A stretch of DNA of 64,000 nucleotides. Origin: Janthinobacterium lividum (GTDB taxonomy: Bacteria > Pseudomonadota > Gammaproteobacteria > Burkholderiales > Burkholderiaceae_D). The translations under genes and the position numbers were made by a program. A model generated the notes under the pieces. The model ran no database searches and was not told the origin of the DNA. It saw only the letters and a list, made by a program, of their open reading frames with translations. Where the stretch lies: the NCBI RefSeq assembly GCF_034424625.1, contig NZ_CP139976.1:806001-870000 (forward strand), in the 5' to 3' direction. Numbering within the stretch: position 1 is the first letter of the stretch; each line of letters opens with the position of its first letter. Shown here one piece after another: positions 19,441 through 29,347 of this stretch.

Positions 19441-19893
19441 ATGACTGAAAAAGTAGCAACGCCCAAACCCACCGGCTTGACCGTGCATAACCAGTCGCGC
19501 GTGCTCGACGTGGCTTTCGATGATGGCAGCGAATTTGCGCTGCCGTTCGAATACCTGCGCGTGTACTCGCCGTCGGCCGAAGTGCAAGGCCATGGCAAGG
19601 GCCAGGAAACCTTGCAATTAGGAAAACGCCTGGTCGGCATCACGGGCCTGGAACCGGTCGGTAACTACGCCGTGCAGCCCACCTTCAGCGATGGCCACAA
19701 TTCCGGCCTGTACACCTGGGCTTATCTGTACAAGCTGGGCGCGGAGCAAGCGACCCTGTGGCAGGATTACCTGGACCGCCTGACGGCAGCCGGCTATCCG
19801 GGCGACAGCGGCCGCGACGCCAAGGCCGACATGACGGTCAAGCAATCGTCCGGCGGCCACGTCCACGGTCCGAGCTGCGGGCATAAACATTAA
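19441..19893 (+). CDS. DUF971 protein (gamma-butyrobetaine hydroxylase-like N-terminal domain)
   Basis: The 150-residue protein has the DUF971 fold: VLDVAFDDGSEFALPFEYLRVYSPSA and a later GLYTWAYLYKLG. In carnitine enzymes this domain forms the N-terminal half; stand-alone versions have been linked to Fe-S protein maturation, but the role here is not established. The C terminus is rich in His and Cys (GGHVHGPSCGHKH), a possible metal-binding tail. It begins nine bases after the HIT gene and is followed by a terminator hairpin. Confidence 0.85.
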   Translation: MTEKVATPKPTGLTVHNQSRVLDVAFDDGSEFALPFEYLRVYSPSAEVQGHGKGQETLQLGKRLVGITGLEPVGNYAVQPTFSDGHNSGLYTWAYLYKLGAEQATLWQDYLDRLTAAGYPGDSGRDAKADMTVKQSSGGHVHGPSCGHKH

Positions 19894-19950
19894 GCTGAAA
19901 AAATAATGCGGTAAGCTTGTCGGATTGCCGCATATCCATTCGTCGTATGA

Positions 19951-19979
19951 ATGCCCGCGCTTGCGGGCATTTTTCTTTT
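19951..19979 (+). terminator. intrinsic terminator fused to the next gene's leader
   Basis: ATGCCCGC (19951-19958) pairs with GCGGGCAT (19963-19970), followed by TTTTCTTTT. The U-tract runs directly into GGAG at 19980, the ribosome binding region of the DGPF gene at 19992. Confidence 0.8.
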
Positions 19980-19991
19980 GGAGAAGAGACT

Positions 19992-20336
19992 ATGGAATAC
20001 ATGATCCTGATCTACGCCGACGAGGCGCGCTATGAAGCCATGGAGGAGGGCCAGATGGCCAGCCTGATGGCCGACTTTGCCAGCTATACGCAAGACCTGG
20101 AGGCCGCTGGCGTGCTGCGCGGGGGCGCGGAACTGGCGCCCGTGCGCAGCGCTACCAGCGTGCGTGTGCAAAACGGCAAGCCTGTCATCACGGATGGGCC
20201 GTTCGCGGAAACCAAGGAGCAGCTGGGCGGCTATTATCTGCTGGATTGCGCCCACCTGGACGAGGCGCTGGCCTGGGCCGGGCGCTGTCCGGCCGCCTCC
20301 CTGGGCACCATCGAAGTACGGCCTGTCACGGCATAA
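19992..20336 (+). CDS. YCII-related DGPF domain protein
   Basis: The 114-residue protein is a dimeric alpha/beta barrel of the YCII family, with MEYMILIYADEARYEAM at the start and the diagnostic DGPF motif at residues 68-71 followed by AETKEQLGGYYL. DGPF proteins are the standard genomic partners of ECF42 sigma factors, and that partner starts three bases downstream. Their biochemical role is unknown. The ribosome binding site GGAGAAGAG lies just before the ATG. Confidence 0.9.
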   Translation: MEYMILIYADEARYEAMEEGQMASLMADFASYTQDLEAAGVLRGGAELAPVRSATSVRVQNGKPVITDGPFAETKEQLGGYYLLDCAHLDEALAWAGRCPAASLGTIEVRPVTA

Positions 20337-20338
20337 AC

Positions 20339-21580
20339 ATGGCCGGCGACGCCCTGTCGGCCGTCGAGCACGTCTTTCGCCAGGAAAAGGGCCGGGTGCT
20401 GGCCGGCCTGATGCGGCGCTTCGGCGACCTGGGTCTGGCGGAAGATGTGTTGCAGGAAGCGTGCCGCAAGGCGCTGGAACTGTGGCCGCGGGCGGGCATC
20501 CCCGATAATCCCGCCGCCTGGCTCAGTGCCGTGGCGCGCAATGCGGGCCTCGATCACGTGCGCCGGGCGGGCAAGAGCGTCAGCGAGGCCGAAGCCGTGC
20601 TGTCCTGCCTGCCGGCGGCCGTGATTGAAGAAGCGCACGCCATCGGGGACGACCGCCTGCGCCTGCTGTTCATCTGCTGCCATCCCGCGCTGGCGCCCGA
20701 GGCGCAGGTGGCGCTGGCCCTGCGCACCCTGTGTGGCTTGTCCACGGCCGAGATCGGGCGCGCCTTCGGCGTGGCGGAAGCGGCCCTGTCGCAGCGCTTA
20801 TTGCGCGCCAGGCGCAAGATCGCCGAAGCGCGCATTCCTTTCGAGTTGCCACCTGAGCAAGAATTGCAGCAACGGCTAGCGCAAGTGCTGCACGTGATTT
20901 ATCTGGTGTTCAGCGAGGGTTATTGCGCCAGCGGCGGCGACACCCTGCTGCGCGCCGACCTGTGCGCCGAGGCGCTGCGCCTGGGGCGGCTGCTTGACAG
21001 CCTGCAGCCCTGCCAGCCGGAAGTGCAGGGGCTGTTGGCACTGATGCTGCTGCAGGCGTCGCGCGGTCCGGCCCGCCTGTCGCCCGAGGGACATTTGCTG
21101 ACCCTGGAAGAGCAGGACCGGCGCCTGTGGGATGACGCCCTGATTGCCGAGGGACTGGTGCTGCTGGAACTGGCTTTGCTTGCGCGCGCGCCAGGGGCAT
21201 ATCAGTTGCAGGCAGCCATTGCCGCTTTGCACGCCAAAGTTCCCACGGCCAGCCAGACGGACTGGCGCCAGATCAGCGCCCTGTACGGCGCCTTGCTGCG
21301 GCACAAGCCGGAGCCATTGATCTTGCTCAATGCCGTGATCGCCTGCGCCATGGCGCACGGTGCCGCACACGGCCTGGCCTGGCTGGCGCGGCTGGAAACC
21401 GTGCCCAGCCTTGCTAATTCGCACTATCTGCACGCGGCCCGGGCCGACTTGCTGCGCCGCCAGGGCGACCGGCCGGGGGCGCTGGCGGCGTATGCCCGGG
21501 CGGCAATGCTGGCTTCGAATGCAGTGGAAAGGCAATACCTTCTCCGGCGTCACGGGGAAATGCGCCTGCCGCTTGTATAA
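20339..21580 (+). CDS. ECF42-type RNA polymerase sigma factor with C-terminal extension
   Basis: The 413-residue protein has a sigma-2 region ([21 protein letters not shown]), a sigma-4 region ([30 protein letters not shown]), and a C-terminal helical extension of about 220 residues resembling TPR repeats. This length and layout define ECF42-like sigma factors, which lack a membrane anti-sigma and use the extension for control. It follows the DGPF gene with a two-base gap. The pair sits between DUF971 and ubiE and looks like an insertion into an otherwise conserved block. Its last codons overlap a TATAAT (21576-21581) that may drive ubiE. Confidence 0.88.
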   Translation: MAGDALSAVEHVFRQEKGRVLAGLMRRFGDLGLAEDVLQEACRKALELWPRAGIPDNPAAWLSAVARNAGLDHVRRAGKSVSEAEAVLSCLPAAVIEEAHAIGDDRLRLLFICCHPALAPEAQVALALRTLCGLSTAEIGRAFGVAEAALSQRLLRARRKIAEARIPFELPPEQELQQRLAQVLHVIYLVFSEGYCASGGDTLLRADLCAEALRLGRLLDSLQPCQPEVQGLLALMLLQASRGPARLSPEGHLLTLEEQDRRLWDDALIAEGLVLLELALLARAPGAYQLQAAIAALHAKVPTASQTDWRQISALYGALLRHKPEPLILLNAVIACAMAHGAAHGLAWLARLETVPSLANSHYLHAARADLLRRQGDRPGALAAYARAAMLASNAVERQYLLRRHGEMRLPLV

Positions 21581-21609
21581 TGCTCCCAAGTTCAAACAGA
21601 CTGCCTACC

Positions 21610-22344
21610 ATGACCAATACGACCCATTTCGGATACAAAACAGTTGCAGAAGACGACAAAGTGCGCGAAGTCGCCAAGGTGTTCCATTCCGTCGCTGCCA
21701 AATACGACGTGATGAACGACTTGATGTCGGGCGGGCTGCACCGTCTGTGGAAGACGTTTACCATTGCCAATGCGGGCGTGCGCCCCGGTTTCAAGGTGCT
21801 CGACATTGCCGGCGGCACGGGCGACCTGTCGAAGGCATTCGCCAAGCAGGCGGGCCCTACCGGCGAAGTCTGGTTGACCGATATCAATGAATCGATGTTG
21901 CGCGTGGGCCGCGACCGCCTCTTGAATCGCGGCTTGCTCACCCCCACCATGTTGTGTGACGCGGAAAAGCTGCCATTCCCCGATAATTATTTCGACCGTG
22001 TCAGCGTGGCCTTTGGCCTGCGCAACATGACGCACAAGGATGTGGCGCTGGCGGAAATGCGCCGCGTGCTGAAACCGGGCGGCAAGCTGCTGGTGCTGGA
22101 GTTTTCCAAGGTGGCAGCACCCCTGCAAAAGCCGTACGACCTGTATTCGTTCTCGGTCTTGCCGTGGTTTGGACAGAAAATCGCCGGCGACGCGGAAAGC
22201 TATCGCTACCTGGCAGAATCGATCCGCATGCATCCGGACCAGGAAACGCTGAAGACCATGATGGAAACGGCGGGCCTGGAGCGCGTGCAGTACTACAATT
22301 TGACGGCAGGCATTGCCGCTTTGCATACCGGCATCAAGATGTAA
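21610..22344 (+). CDS. ubiE: ubiquinone/menaquinone biosynthesis C-methyltransferase
   Basis: The 244-residue SAM-dependent methyltransferase has the UbiE N-terminal signature [23 protein letters not shown] and the SAM motif [14 protein letters not shown] (about 64-76). The second signature, [13 protein letters not shown], comes later. It methylates demethoxyubiquinol (and demethylmenaquinol where present). The ATG at 21610 is used because [10 protein letters not shown] is the family start. It begins a ubiE - Tim44-like - ubiJ - ubiB series. Confidence 0.97.
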   Translation: MTNTTHFGYKTVAEDDKVREVAKVFHSVAAKYDVMNDLMSGGLHRLWKTFTIANAGVRPGFKVLDIAGGTGDLSKAFAKQAGPTGEVWLTDINESMLRVGRDRLLNRGLLTPTMLCDAEKLPFPDNYFDRVSVAFGLRNMTHKDVALAEMRRVLKPGGKLLVLEFSKVAAPLQKPYDLYSFSVLPWFGQKIAGDAESYRYLAESIRMHPDQETLKTMMETAGLERVQYYNLTAGIAALHTGIKM

Positions 22345-22386
22345 TTCAAGCTGTAACTCACCAAGCCGGTGATTTTAGGAGATGGA

Positions 22387-23343
22387 ATGAAATTGAAGAA
22401 ATTTATGGTCGGCATGATGCTGGCCGCGACCACGGTATCCATGCTGGGCGAGGCGCTGGCCCGTCCCATGGGCGGTGGCCGTTCGTTTGGCCGCCAGTCG
22501 CAAAACGTGGGCCGCCAGGCGCCCGCACCGGCGCCAACGCCGGCGCCGGCCGCCGCGCCACGCCAGGCGCAACCTGCGCCGGCCCCCGCGCCGGCGCCTG
22601 CCGCCAAGGCGCCGAGCCGCTGGAAGGGTTTGCTGGGCGGCGCCTTGCTGGGCCTGGGCCTGGGCGCGCTGCTGTCGCATTTTGGCCTGGGCGGCGCCCT
22701 GGCCAGCATGATCAGCACCCTGCTGATGGTGGCCTTGCTGGCCGGCGTGGCGTTCTTCATCTACCGCATGGTGCGTGGCAAGCGCGACAACAATGCTGGC
22801 GGCAATGCGCCGTTCGCGGGTTTTGGCGGCAACCAGCCTGCGCCAGCCGGCAACGTGCCTGACATCGGATCGCGCATTCCACCGCTGCCGCCGCTGCAGC
22901 CTGTCTCGTCCGGCGTAGGCCTGGACAAGCCGGTCCCGGTCCCGGCACCGGCCGCCGCGCCATGGGGCGTGCCAGGCGACTTCGACAAGGATGCCTTCCT
23001 GCGTCACGCGAAAAGCAATTTCATTCGCTTGCAAGCGGCCTGGGACAAGGCGGACGTCAACGATATCCGCGAATTCACATCGCCGGAAGTGTATGCGGAA
23101 CTGCGCATGCAAATCCAGGAACGGGGCGCGCAGCCGGACTTTACCGATGTCGTCACCATCGATGCCGAACTGCTGGGCATCGAGACGAGCGTCAACGATT
23201 ACCTGGCCAGCGTGAAATTTACGGGCCTGATCCGTTCGGCGCCTGGCGCGGCAGCGGAACCGTTCGCGGAAGTATGGAATATGTCGAAACCCGTCAGCGG
23301 CAATAGCGGCTGGGTCTTGGCAGGCATCCAGCAATTGAATTAA
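22387..23343 (+). CDS. Tim44-like domain membrane protein
   Basis: The 318-residue protein begins with a signal or anchor sequence, then a Pro/Ala-rich low-complexity linker (about residues 38-78) and two close hydrophobic segments (about residues 82-128). A C-terminal Tim44-like domain follows (about 200-318; DFDKDAFLRHAKSNFIRLQAAWDKAD). Bacterial Tim44-like proteins are membrane-associated and of uncertain function. The gene is regularly found between ubiE and ubiJ in betaproteobacteria, which suggests but does not prove a link to quinone synthesis. It is followed by a strong terminator. Confidence 0.85.
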   Translation: MKLKKFMVGMMLAATTVSMLGEALARPMGGGRSFGRQSQNVGRQAPAPAPTPAPAAAPRQAQPAPAPAPAPAAKAPSRWKGLLGGALLGLGLGALLSHFGLGGALASMISTLLMVALLAGVAFFIYRMVRGKRDNNAGGNAPFAGFGGNQPAPAGNVPDIGSRIPPLPPLQPVSSGVGLDKPVPVPAPAAAPWGVPGDFDKDAFLRHAKSNFIRLQAAWDKADVNDIREFTSPEVYAELRMQIQERGAQPDFTDVVTIDAELLGIETSVNDYLASVKFTGLIRSAPGAAAEPFAEVWNMSKPVSGNSGWVLAGIQQLN

Positions 23344-23428
23344 TTGTAAAAACTTGCTGAATAATGGCTTAAGTCCATGCGGAATGCATGATGCTTAACA
23401 GATATTTCCTGCTGAACTGGTAAGATCG

Positions 23429-23461
23429 AAACCGCCCACGTTGTTTTACGGGCGGTTTTTT
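23429..23461 (+). terminator. intrinsic terminator after the Tim44-like gene
   Basis: AAACCGCCC (23429-23437) pairs with GGGCGGTTT (23450-23458), with a 12-base loop and a T-run continuing to 23461. The next gene starts at 23496. Confidence 0.82.
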
Positions 23462-23495
23462 CTTTTTAGGGGCGCGCCTGGCGCGCTGTATATAG

Positions 23496-24134
23496 ATGGC
23501 ACCACTTCCCGATCTCTCCCTGATGACGCCCGTCATCGCGACAATTAACCATTTGCTGGCGCAAGAACCGTGGGCGCGCCAGCAGCTGGCCGTGCACGCT
23601 GGCAAGCTGGCCTGTATCGACACGGGCGCCGTGGCCTTGCGCCTGCGCGTCGACAGCGCAGGCATGCTGGAGGCGGCGCCGGCCGATATGCCGGCCAACG
23701 TCACCATCCGCGTGAAATTGTCCGATGTGCCGCTGATCCTGCAAAACCGCGAGCGGGCGTTTTCCTACGTCAAGATCGAAGGCGATGCCGAGTTTGCCAA
23801 TGCGATTTCGCAATTGAGCAAGGGCTTGCGCTGGGAAGCGGAGCACGACCTGGAAAAGGTCGTGGGACCCATGCTGGCAACGCGCCTGGTTGCCGGTGCC
23901 AGGGATGCCGCCGCCTTTGTGCGCACGGGCCAGCAAAAACTGGCGGAAAACGTGGCCGAATATTTTCTCGACGAACAGCCCATGCTGATCCGTCCTTCTA
24001 CCTTGCAAGAGTATTCCGCTGGCGTGACGCGCGTGCGCGATGACGTCGAACGCCTGGCCAAGCGCCTTGCCCGGCTGGAAAAGGCGGCCGCCGCCGTCCA
24101 GCCGCAGTCTTCCTCACCGGATTTGTCTACATGA
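23496..24134 (+). CDS. ubiJ: ubiquinone biosynthesis accessory factor UbiJ
   Basis: The 212-residue protein has an N-terminal SCP2-like lipid-binding domain (about residues 10-110, including [29 protein letters not shown]) and a C-terminal helical region that ends in a coiled-coil segment ([14 protein letters not shown]). UbiJ binds ubiquinone intermediates in the soluble Ubi complex. The gene order ubiE-ubiJ-ubiB is the classical one. The start may instead be the ATG at 23523. It overlaps ubiB by four bases (ATGA). Confidence 0.9.
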   Translation: MAPLPDLSLMTPVIATINHLLAQEPWARQQLAVHAGKLACIDTGAVALRLRVDSAGMLEAAPADMPANVTIRVKLSDVPLILQNRERAFSYVKIEGDAEFANAISQLSKGLRWEAEHDLEKVVGPMLATRLVAGARDAAAFVRTGQQKLAENVAEYFLDEQPMLIRPSTLQEYSAGVTRVRDDVERLAKRLARLEKAAAAVQPQSSSPDLST

Positions 24135-25702
24135 TATTGAAATTCCTGCGCCTGTTTAAAATCATCCGTGTTTCCATCAAGTACGGTCTGGATGAGATAG
24201 CGATTTCTGGTCTGCAAGTTCCCCGCACCGCCAAATTGATCGACACCCTGATTTTCTGGCGCGACCTGTCGTCGCCACGGGGCTTGCGCCTGCGCCTGGC
24301 GCTGGAAGAGCTGGGTCCGATTTTCGTCAAATTCGGCCAGGTGCTGTCGACCCGGCGCGACTTGATGCCGCTCGACATCGCCGAAGAACTGGCGCGCCTG
24401 CAAGACCGGGTGCCGCCGTTTGATTCCGACCTGGCCATCGCGCAGATCACCAAGTCCCTCGGCGCGCACCCGGATCAGCTGTTTGCCAGCTTCGAGCGCG
24501 AACCGGTGGCATCCGCCTCGATTGCCCAGGTGCACTTCGCCACCTTGAAAGATGGCCGCGAAGTGGCCGTGAAGGTTTTGCGTCCAGGCATGAAAAAGCT
24601 GATCGACGAAGACGTGGCCCTGATGCACATCGCCGCCGACTGGACCAGCCGCCTGTGGGCCGACAGCAAGCGCCTGAAACCCAAGGAAGTGGTGGGCGAG
24701 TTCGACAAATACCTGCACGACGAGCTGGACCTGATGCGCGAGGCGGCCAACGCCAGCCAGCTGCGCCGCAATTTCGCCAACTCGGAATTGCTGCTGGTGC
24801 CGGAAATGCACTGGGATTATTGCTCCAGCAGCGTCATCGTCATGGAGCGCATGTATGGGATTCCCGTGTCGCAGACCGAGCGCTTGGTGGCGGCCGGCGT
24901 GGATTTGCGCAAGCTCTCCAGCGATGGCGTGGAAATTTTCTTCACGCAAGTGTTCCGCGACGGCTTTTTCCATGCGGACATGCACCCGGGGAATATTCTT
25001 GTGTCGATCGCGCCCGAATCGTTCGGCCGCTATATCGCGCTCGACTTCGGCATCGTGGGAACGTTGAACGACTACGACAAGGATTATCTGTCGCAAAACT
25101 TCCTCGCTTTCTTCCGCCGCGACTACAAGCGCGTGGCCGAGGCGCATATCGAATCGGGCTGGGCGCCGAAAGACACGCGCGTCGATGAGCTGGAAGCGGC
25201 CGTGCGCGCCTGCTGCGAGCCGATCTTCGACCGTCCGCTGAAGGATATTTCTTTCGGACAAGTTTTGCTGCGACTGTTCCAGACTTCGCGCCGCTTCAAC
25301 GTGGAAGTGCAGCCGCAACTGGTGCTGCTGCAAAAGACCCTTCTCAATATCGAAGGCCTGGGCCGCCAGCTGGACCCGGAACTGGACCTGTGGCAAACGG
25401 CCAAGCCGTATCTGGAAAGATGGATGAGCAACCAGGTGGGGCCGCAAGGCTTCATGGAGCGCCTGCGCGCAGAGGCGCCCCGTTATGCGCACATCTTCCC
25501 GCAATTGCCGCGCTTGCTGCACCAGGCCTTGACGGTGCATGGCGAGCCGCGCGAAAACGAGGTGGAACTGATGAAAACCTTGCTGGCGGAGCAACGCCAG
25601 ACGAATCGATTGCTGAGCTTTATCGTGTACTTCGTGGGCGCCTTCGCCCTCGGCGCGCTGGGCTTGCAAGTGTTCATGCGCTGGCATCAACTACCGTTTT
25701 AA
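24131..25702 (+). CDS. ubiB: atypical kinase/ATPase UbiB for ubiquinone synthesis
   Basis: The 523-residue member of the ABC1/ADCK/UbiB family carries the invariant KxGQ motif ([16 protein letters not shown], about residue 63). The Ala-rich nucleotide loop is ASIAQVHFA, the catalytic-type segment is HADMHPGNI, and the metal motif is LDFGIVG. Two hydrophobic segments at the C terminus ([20 protein letters not shown]) anchor it in the inner membrane. It starts inside the ubiJ stop, so the two are coupled. Confidence 0.96.
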   Translation: MILKFLRLFKIIRVSIKYGLDEIAISGLQVPRTAKLIDTLIFWRDLSSPRGLRLRLALEELGPIFVKFGQVLSTRRDLMPLDIAEELARLQDRVPPFDSDLAIAQITKSLGAHPDQLFASFEREPVASASIAQVHFATLKDGREVAVKVLRPGMKKLIDEDVALMHIAADWTSRLWADSKRLKPKEVVGEFDKYLHDELDLMREAANASQLRRNFANSELLLVPEMHWDYCSSSVIVMERMYGIPVSQTERLVAAGVDLRKLSSDGVEIFFTQVFRDGFFHADMHPGNILVSIAPESFGRYIALDFGIVGTLNDYDKDYLSQNFLAFFRRDYKRVAEAHIESGWAPKDTRVDELEAAVRACCEPIFDRPLKDISFGQVLLRLFQTSRRFNVEVQPQLVLLQKTLLNIEGLGRQLDPELDLWQTAKPYLERWMSNQVGPQGFMERLRAEAPRYAHIFPQLPRLLHQALTVHGEPRENEVELMKTLLAEQRQTNRLLSFIVYFVGAFALGALGLQVFMRWHQLPF

Positions 25703-25721
25703 CGGCCTGAGGACGCAAGTG

Positions 25722-26324
25722 ATGGCTGACTTCACCACCCGCGATCCGCTGTCGCCCGCCTTCTGGGACGAGCGTTTCGAGAAGCAATTCACGCCGTGGG
25801 ACCAGGGCGGCGTGCCGTCGCGCCTGCGCAGCTTTGTTGCAGGCAGCCCGGCGCCGCTGCGCTGCCTGATTCCTGGCTGCGGCTCGGCCTATGAACTGGT
25901 CTTCATGCTGGATCACGGCTGGGATGCCACGGCCATCGACTTTTCGCCGGCCGCCGTGGCCGCCGCGCGCGCTGTCGTCGGTGCGCGGGCAGGGCAGGTG
26001 GTGGAAGCGGATTTCTTTGCCTGGGAACCCGTTGCGCCGCTGGACCTGATCTATGAACGGGCCTTCCTGTGCGCCATGCCGCGCGCCATGTGGCCGCAGG
26101 TGGCGGCCCGCTGGGCGCAGCTGCTGGCGCCGGGCGCCATGCTGGCCGGTTACTTTTTCTTTGATGACAATGTCAAGGGGCCGCCATTTGGCATATCGCG
26201 TGAGACACTGCAGGAATTGCTGGCGCCGCATTTCGACTGCCTGGCCGACGAAGCCGTGGACGATTCCATTGCCGTCTTCGCCGGCAAGGAGCGCTGGATG
26301 AGCTGGCGCCGCCGGGCGGAGTGA
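25722..26324 (+). CDS. thiopurine S-methyltransferase-like SAM-dependent methyltransferase
   Basis: The 200-residue protein has TPMT-type features: FWDERFEKQFTPWDQGGVPSRL, the SAM-binding segment CLIPGCGSAYE, and a later AFLCAMPRAMW. TPMT relatives methylate thiols, selenium or tellurium species, and the substrate here is open. The ATG at 25722 follows a GTG codon that could be an alternative start. It lies 19 bases after ubiB and may be read through from it. Confidence 0.85.
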   Translation: MADFTTRDPLSPAFWDERFEKQFTPWDQGGVPSRLRSFVAGSPAPLRCLIPGCGSAYELVFMLDHGWDATAIDFSPAAVAAARAVVGARAGQVVEADFFAWEPVAPLDLIYERAFLCAMPRAMWPQVAARWAQLLAPGAMLAGYFFFDDNVKGPPFGISRETLQELLAPHFDCLADEAVDDSIAVFAGKERWMSWRRRAE

Positions 26325-26365
26325 GGCGGGCGGGGCATTTTCCGCTGGGGACAAAGGAAAAGCTT

Positions 26366-26371
26366 TATAAT
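26366..26371 (+). promoter_or_regulatory. -10 element TATAAT upstream of fmdB-like gene
   Basis: A perfect TATAAT stands 32 bases before the ATG at 26404, likely the promoter of the fmdB-DUF502-aspS unit. No clear -35 is seen. Confidence 0.45.
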
Positions 26372-26403
26372 TCAGGGTTTTTGATGATTTTCTCGGAGTA
26401 GAG

Positions 26404-26712
26404 ATGCCGATTTACGCTTACCGTTGTGACGAGTGTGGTTTTGCCAAGGATGTCTTGCAAAAGATCTCCGATCCAGTACTGACGGTGTGCCTGTCGTGCG
26501 GCAAGCCCAGTTTCAAGAAACAATTGACGGCCGCCGGTTTCCAATTGAAGGGCACTGGCTGGTACGCGACCGATTTCCGCGGCGGCACGGCGCCCACCAC
26601 GGCCATTCCAACGGGCCCCGCCGATGGCGCCAAGCCCGCCCCGGCTGCCGAGAGCGCGCCTGTTGCTGCACCTGCGCCTGCCCCGGTTGCCACTGCGCCG
26701 AAAGCGGACTGA
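26404..26712 (+). CDS. FmdB-family zinc ribbon protein
   Basis: The 102-residue protein has an N-terminal zinc ribbon with Cys8, Cys11, Cys29 and Cys32 (MPIYAYRCDECG...CLSCGKPSF). A Pro/Ala-rich disordered tail follows from about residue 60. FmdB-like proteins are putative regulators of uncertain role. The gene precedes DUF502 and aspS, a standard betaproteobacterial order. The ribosome binding site CGGAG lies eight bases before the ATG. Confidence 0.9.
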   Translation: MPIYAYRCDECGFAKDVLQKISDPVLTVCLSCGKPSFKKQLTAAGFQLKGTGWYATDFRGGTAPTTAIPTGPADGAKPAPAAESAPVAAPAPAPVATAPKAD

Positions 26713-26752
26713 AAAGCGCGCCGCGCCGATACGATCCATTACCGAGAAACTG

Positions 26753-27394
26753 ATGCGTAAATACTTTATTACCGGATTGCTGATTTTGGTTCCCCTGGCC
26801 ATTACCGCCTGGGTCCTGAATCTGGTGATCAGCACGATGGACCAGTCGCTGTTGCTGGTGCCCGGCAGTACGCAGCCCAGCGTATGGTTCGGCCACAAGA
26901 TTCCCGCGCTGAGCACCATTCCCGGCCTGGGCACGGTATTGACGGTGCTGATCGTGTTCTTTACGGGTTTGCTGACGAATAACCTGGTCGGCAATTACGT
27001 GGTGAAACTGTGGGAAAAATTGCTGCAACGCATACCCATCGTCAATTCCCTGTATTCGAGCGTCAAGCAAGTGTCGGATACCCTGTTTTCCCCGTCGGGC
27101 AATGCCTTCCGCAAGGCCGTGCTGGTGCCATATCCGCACCAGAACTCCTGGACCATCGCTTTCCTGACCGGCGTGCCGGGCGGCGATGCGGCGAACCACC
27201 TGGTGGGTGACTTTGTCAGCGTGTATGTGCCGACGACGCCGAATCCGACATCGGGCTTTTTCCTGATGATGAAGCGCAGCGATGTCGTCGAACTCGACAT
27301 GAGCGTCGATGCGGCGCTCAAATATATTGTCTCGATGGGCGTGGTGGCGCCTGCGGAAGTTGTTGCTGTACCGGCCCCGGCAGCCAAAGAATAA
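26753..27394 (+). CDS. DUF502 membrane protein
   Basis: The 213-residue protein has two membrane segments (about residues 5-27 and 55-80), then the conserved cytosolic-type segment PIVNSLYSSVKQVSDTLF and VPYPHQNSWTIAFLTG. DUF502 proteins are conserved membrane proteins without an assigned activity. The C terminus is a short Ala/Pro/Val-rich tail. The ATG at 26753 is preferred over upstream in-frame codons that overlap the fmdB-like gene. Confidence 0.88.
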   Translation: MRKYFITGLLILVPLAITAWVLNLVISTMDQSLLLVPGSTQPSVWFGHKIPALSTIPGLGTVLTVLIVFFTGLLTNNLVGNYVVKLWEKLLQRIPIVNSLYSSVKQVSDTLFSPSGNAFRKAVLVPYPHQNSWTIAFLTGVPGGDAANHLVGDFVSVYVPTTPNPTSGFFLMMKRSDVVELDMSVDAALKYIVSMGVVAPAEVVAVPAPAAKE

Positions 27395-27457
27395 AGGCAG
27401 GCGTCCCATGCGGGACGTGGCCGGATTGAACACTCACTAACCTGAACTGAGAATTTT

Positions 27458-29260
27458 ATGTCTATGCGTACTGAATACTGCGGCCTCGTTACCGAAGCCA
27501 TGCTGGGACAAACCGTCAGCCTGTGCGGCTGGGTACATCGCCGCCGCGACCACGGCAGCCTGATTTTCATCGACTTGCGCGACCGTGAAGGCCTGGTGCA
27601 AATCGTCTGCAACCCGGAACAAGCGGAGATGTTTAAGGTCGCCGAAGCCGTGCGCAACGAATTCTGCCTGCGCGTGACGGGCGTCGTGACCAACCGTATC
27701 GAAGGCACCATCAACAACAACCTGAAATCGGGCAAGATCGAAGTGGTCTGCTCGGAACTGGAAGTGTTGAACCCTTCCGTGCCCGTGCCGTTCCAGCTGG
27801 ACGACGACAACCTGTCGGAAACGACGCGTCTGACGCACCGCGTGCTGGATCTGCGCCGCCCGCAAATGCAGAACAACCTGCGCCTGCGCTACAAGGTGAC
27901 GATGGAAGTGCGCAAGTACCTCGATGCGCTGGGCTTCATCGACATCGAAACGCCGATGCTGACCAAGTCGACGCCAGAAGGCGCGCGCGATTACCTGGTG
28001 CCGTCGCGTGTCAACGCGGGCAGCTTCTTCGCCTTGCCGCAATCGCCACAGTTGTTCAAGCAACTGTTGATGGTTGCCAACTTCGATCGTTACTACCAGA
28101 TCACCAAGTGCTTCCGCGACGAAGACTTGCGCGCTGACCGCCAGCCTGAATTCACGCAGATCGACTGCGAAACCTCGTTCCTGACGGAACAGGAAATCCG
28201 CGACCTGTTCGAAGACATGATACGCGTCGTCTTCAAGAACACCCTGGACATCGACCTGCCGAACCCGTTCCCGGTGATGGATTTCGCCGAAGCGATGGGC
28301 CTGTATGGTTCCGACAAGCCGGACATGCGCGTCAAGCTGGCCTTCACGGATTTGACCGAAGTCATGAAGTCGGTCGAATTCAAGGTCTTCAACGGCGCCG
28401 CGAACATGAAAGGCGGCCGCGTGGTTGCCCTGCGCGTACCGCAAGGCGGCAGCATGCCCCGTTCGGAAATCGACGCCTACACCCAGTTCGTCGCCATCTA
28501 CGGCGCCAAGGGCCTCGCTTACATCAAGGTCAACGAGAAAGCCAAGGGTCCTGAAGGCTTGCAGTCGCCGATCGTCAAGTTCCTGCCTGCCGATGTGCTT
28601 GCCACGATCCTCGAGCAGACGGGCGCGCAAGACGGCGACCTGATCTTCTTCGGCGCGGACAAGGCCAAGGTCGTCAACGACGCCATCGGCGCGCTGCGCG
28701 TGAAGATCGGCCACAGCGAGTTCGGCAAGAAAGCCGGCCTGTTCGAAGACGTGTGGAAGCCATTGTGGGTGGTCGACTTCCCGATGTTCGAGCATGACGA
28801 AGAAGCGGATCGCTGGACGGCAACCCACCATCCATTCACGGCGCCGAAAGACGGCCATGAAGACATGCTGGAAAGCGATCCGGGCGCCTGCATCGCCAAG
28901 GCTTACGACATGGTCTTGAACGGCTGGGAACTGGGTGGCGGTTCGATCCGTATCCACCGCGAAGAAGTACAAAGCAAGGTCTTCCGTGCACTGAAGATCG
29001 ATGCCGAAGAAGCACAGCTGAAATTCGGCTTCCTGCTCGATGCCCTGCAATATGGCGCGCCACCGCATGGCGGCCTGGCATTCGGCCTGGACCGTATCGT
29101 GACCATGATGACGGGTTCCGAATCGATCCGCGACGTGATCGCCTTCCCGAAAACCCAACGCGCGCAAGACTTGCTGACCCATGCGCCGTCGGAAGTGGAC
29201 GAGAAGCAATTGCGCGAACTGCACATCCGCTTGCGCAGCACCGAGCCAAAAGTAGCGTAA
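27458..29260 (+). CDS. aspS: aspartyl-tRNA synthetase
   Basis: The 600-residue class II synthetase has an N-terminal OB-fold anticodon-binding domain ([20 protein letters not shown]). The catalytic core carries motif 2 ([18 protein letters not shown]), the bacterial GAD insertion domain (about residues 290-420), and motif 3 ([15 protein letters not shown]). The GAD insert shows that it is of the bacterial type. Whether it also charges tRNA-Asn cannot be read with confidence. A terminator hairpin follows 51 bases after its stop. Confidence 0.98.
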   Translation: MSMRTEYCGLVTEAMLGQTVSLCGWVHRRRDHGSLIFIDLRDREGLVQIVCNPEQAEMFKVAEAVRNEFCLRVTGVVTNRIEGTINNNLKSGKIEVVCSELEVLNPSVPVPFQLDDDNLSETTRLTHRVLDLRRPQMQNNLRLRYKVTMEVRKYLDALGFIDIETPMLTKSTPEGARDYLVPSRVNAGSFFALPQSPQLFKQLLMVANFDRYYQITKCFRDEDLRADRQPEFTQIDCETSFLTEQEIRDLFEDMIRVVFKNTLDIDLPNPFPVMDFAEAMGLYGSDKPDMRVKLAFTDLTEVMKSVEFKVFNGAANMKGGRVVALRVPQGGSMPRSEIDAYTQFVAIYGAKGLAYIKVNEKAKGPEGLQSPIVKFLPADVLATILEQTGAQDGDLIFFGADKAKVVNDAIGALRVKIGHSEFGKKAGLFEDVWKPLWVVDFPMFEHDEEADRWTATHHPFTAPKDGHEDMLESDPGACIAKAYDMVLNGWELGGGSIRIHREEVQSKVFRALKIDAEEAQLKFGFLLDALQYGAPPHGGLAFGLDRIVTMMTGSESIRDVIAFPKTQRAQDLLTHAPSEVDEKQLRELHIRLRSTEPKVA

Positions 29261-29311
29261 TGGCCAAGGCGGCCGTTCATGCGGCCGCTACCATTTTTAC
29301 TTGCTGAGGCA

Positions 29312-29337
29312 AAAAAGGCGCTGCGAGGCGCCTTTTT
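29312..29337 (+). terminator. intrinsic terminator between aspS and nudB
   Basis: AAAAAGGCGC (29312-29321) pairs with GCGCCTTTTT (29328-29337) around a 6-base loop. The nudB ATG is only ten bases further on, leaving no room for a separate promoter. Confidence 0.85.
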
Positions 29338-29347
29338 CATTCTTGAT

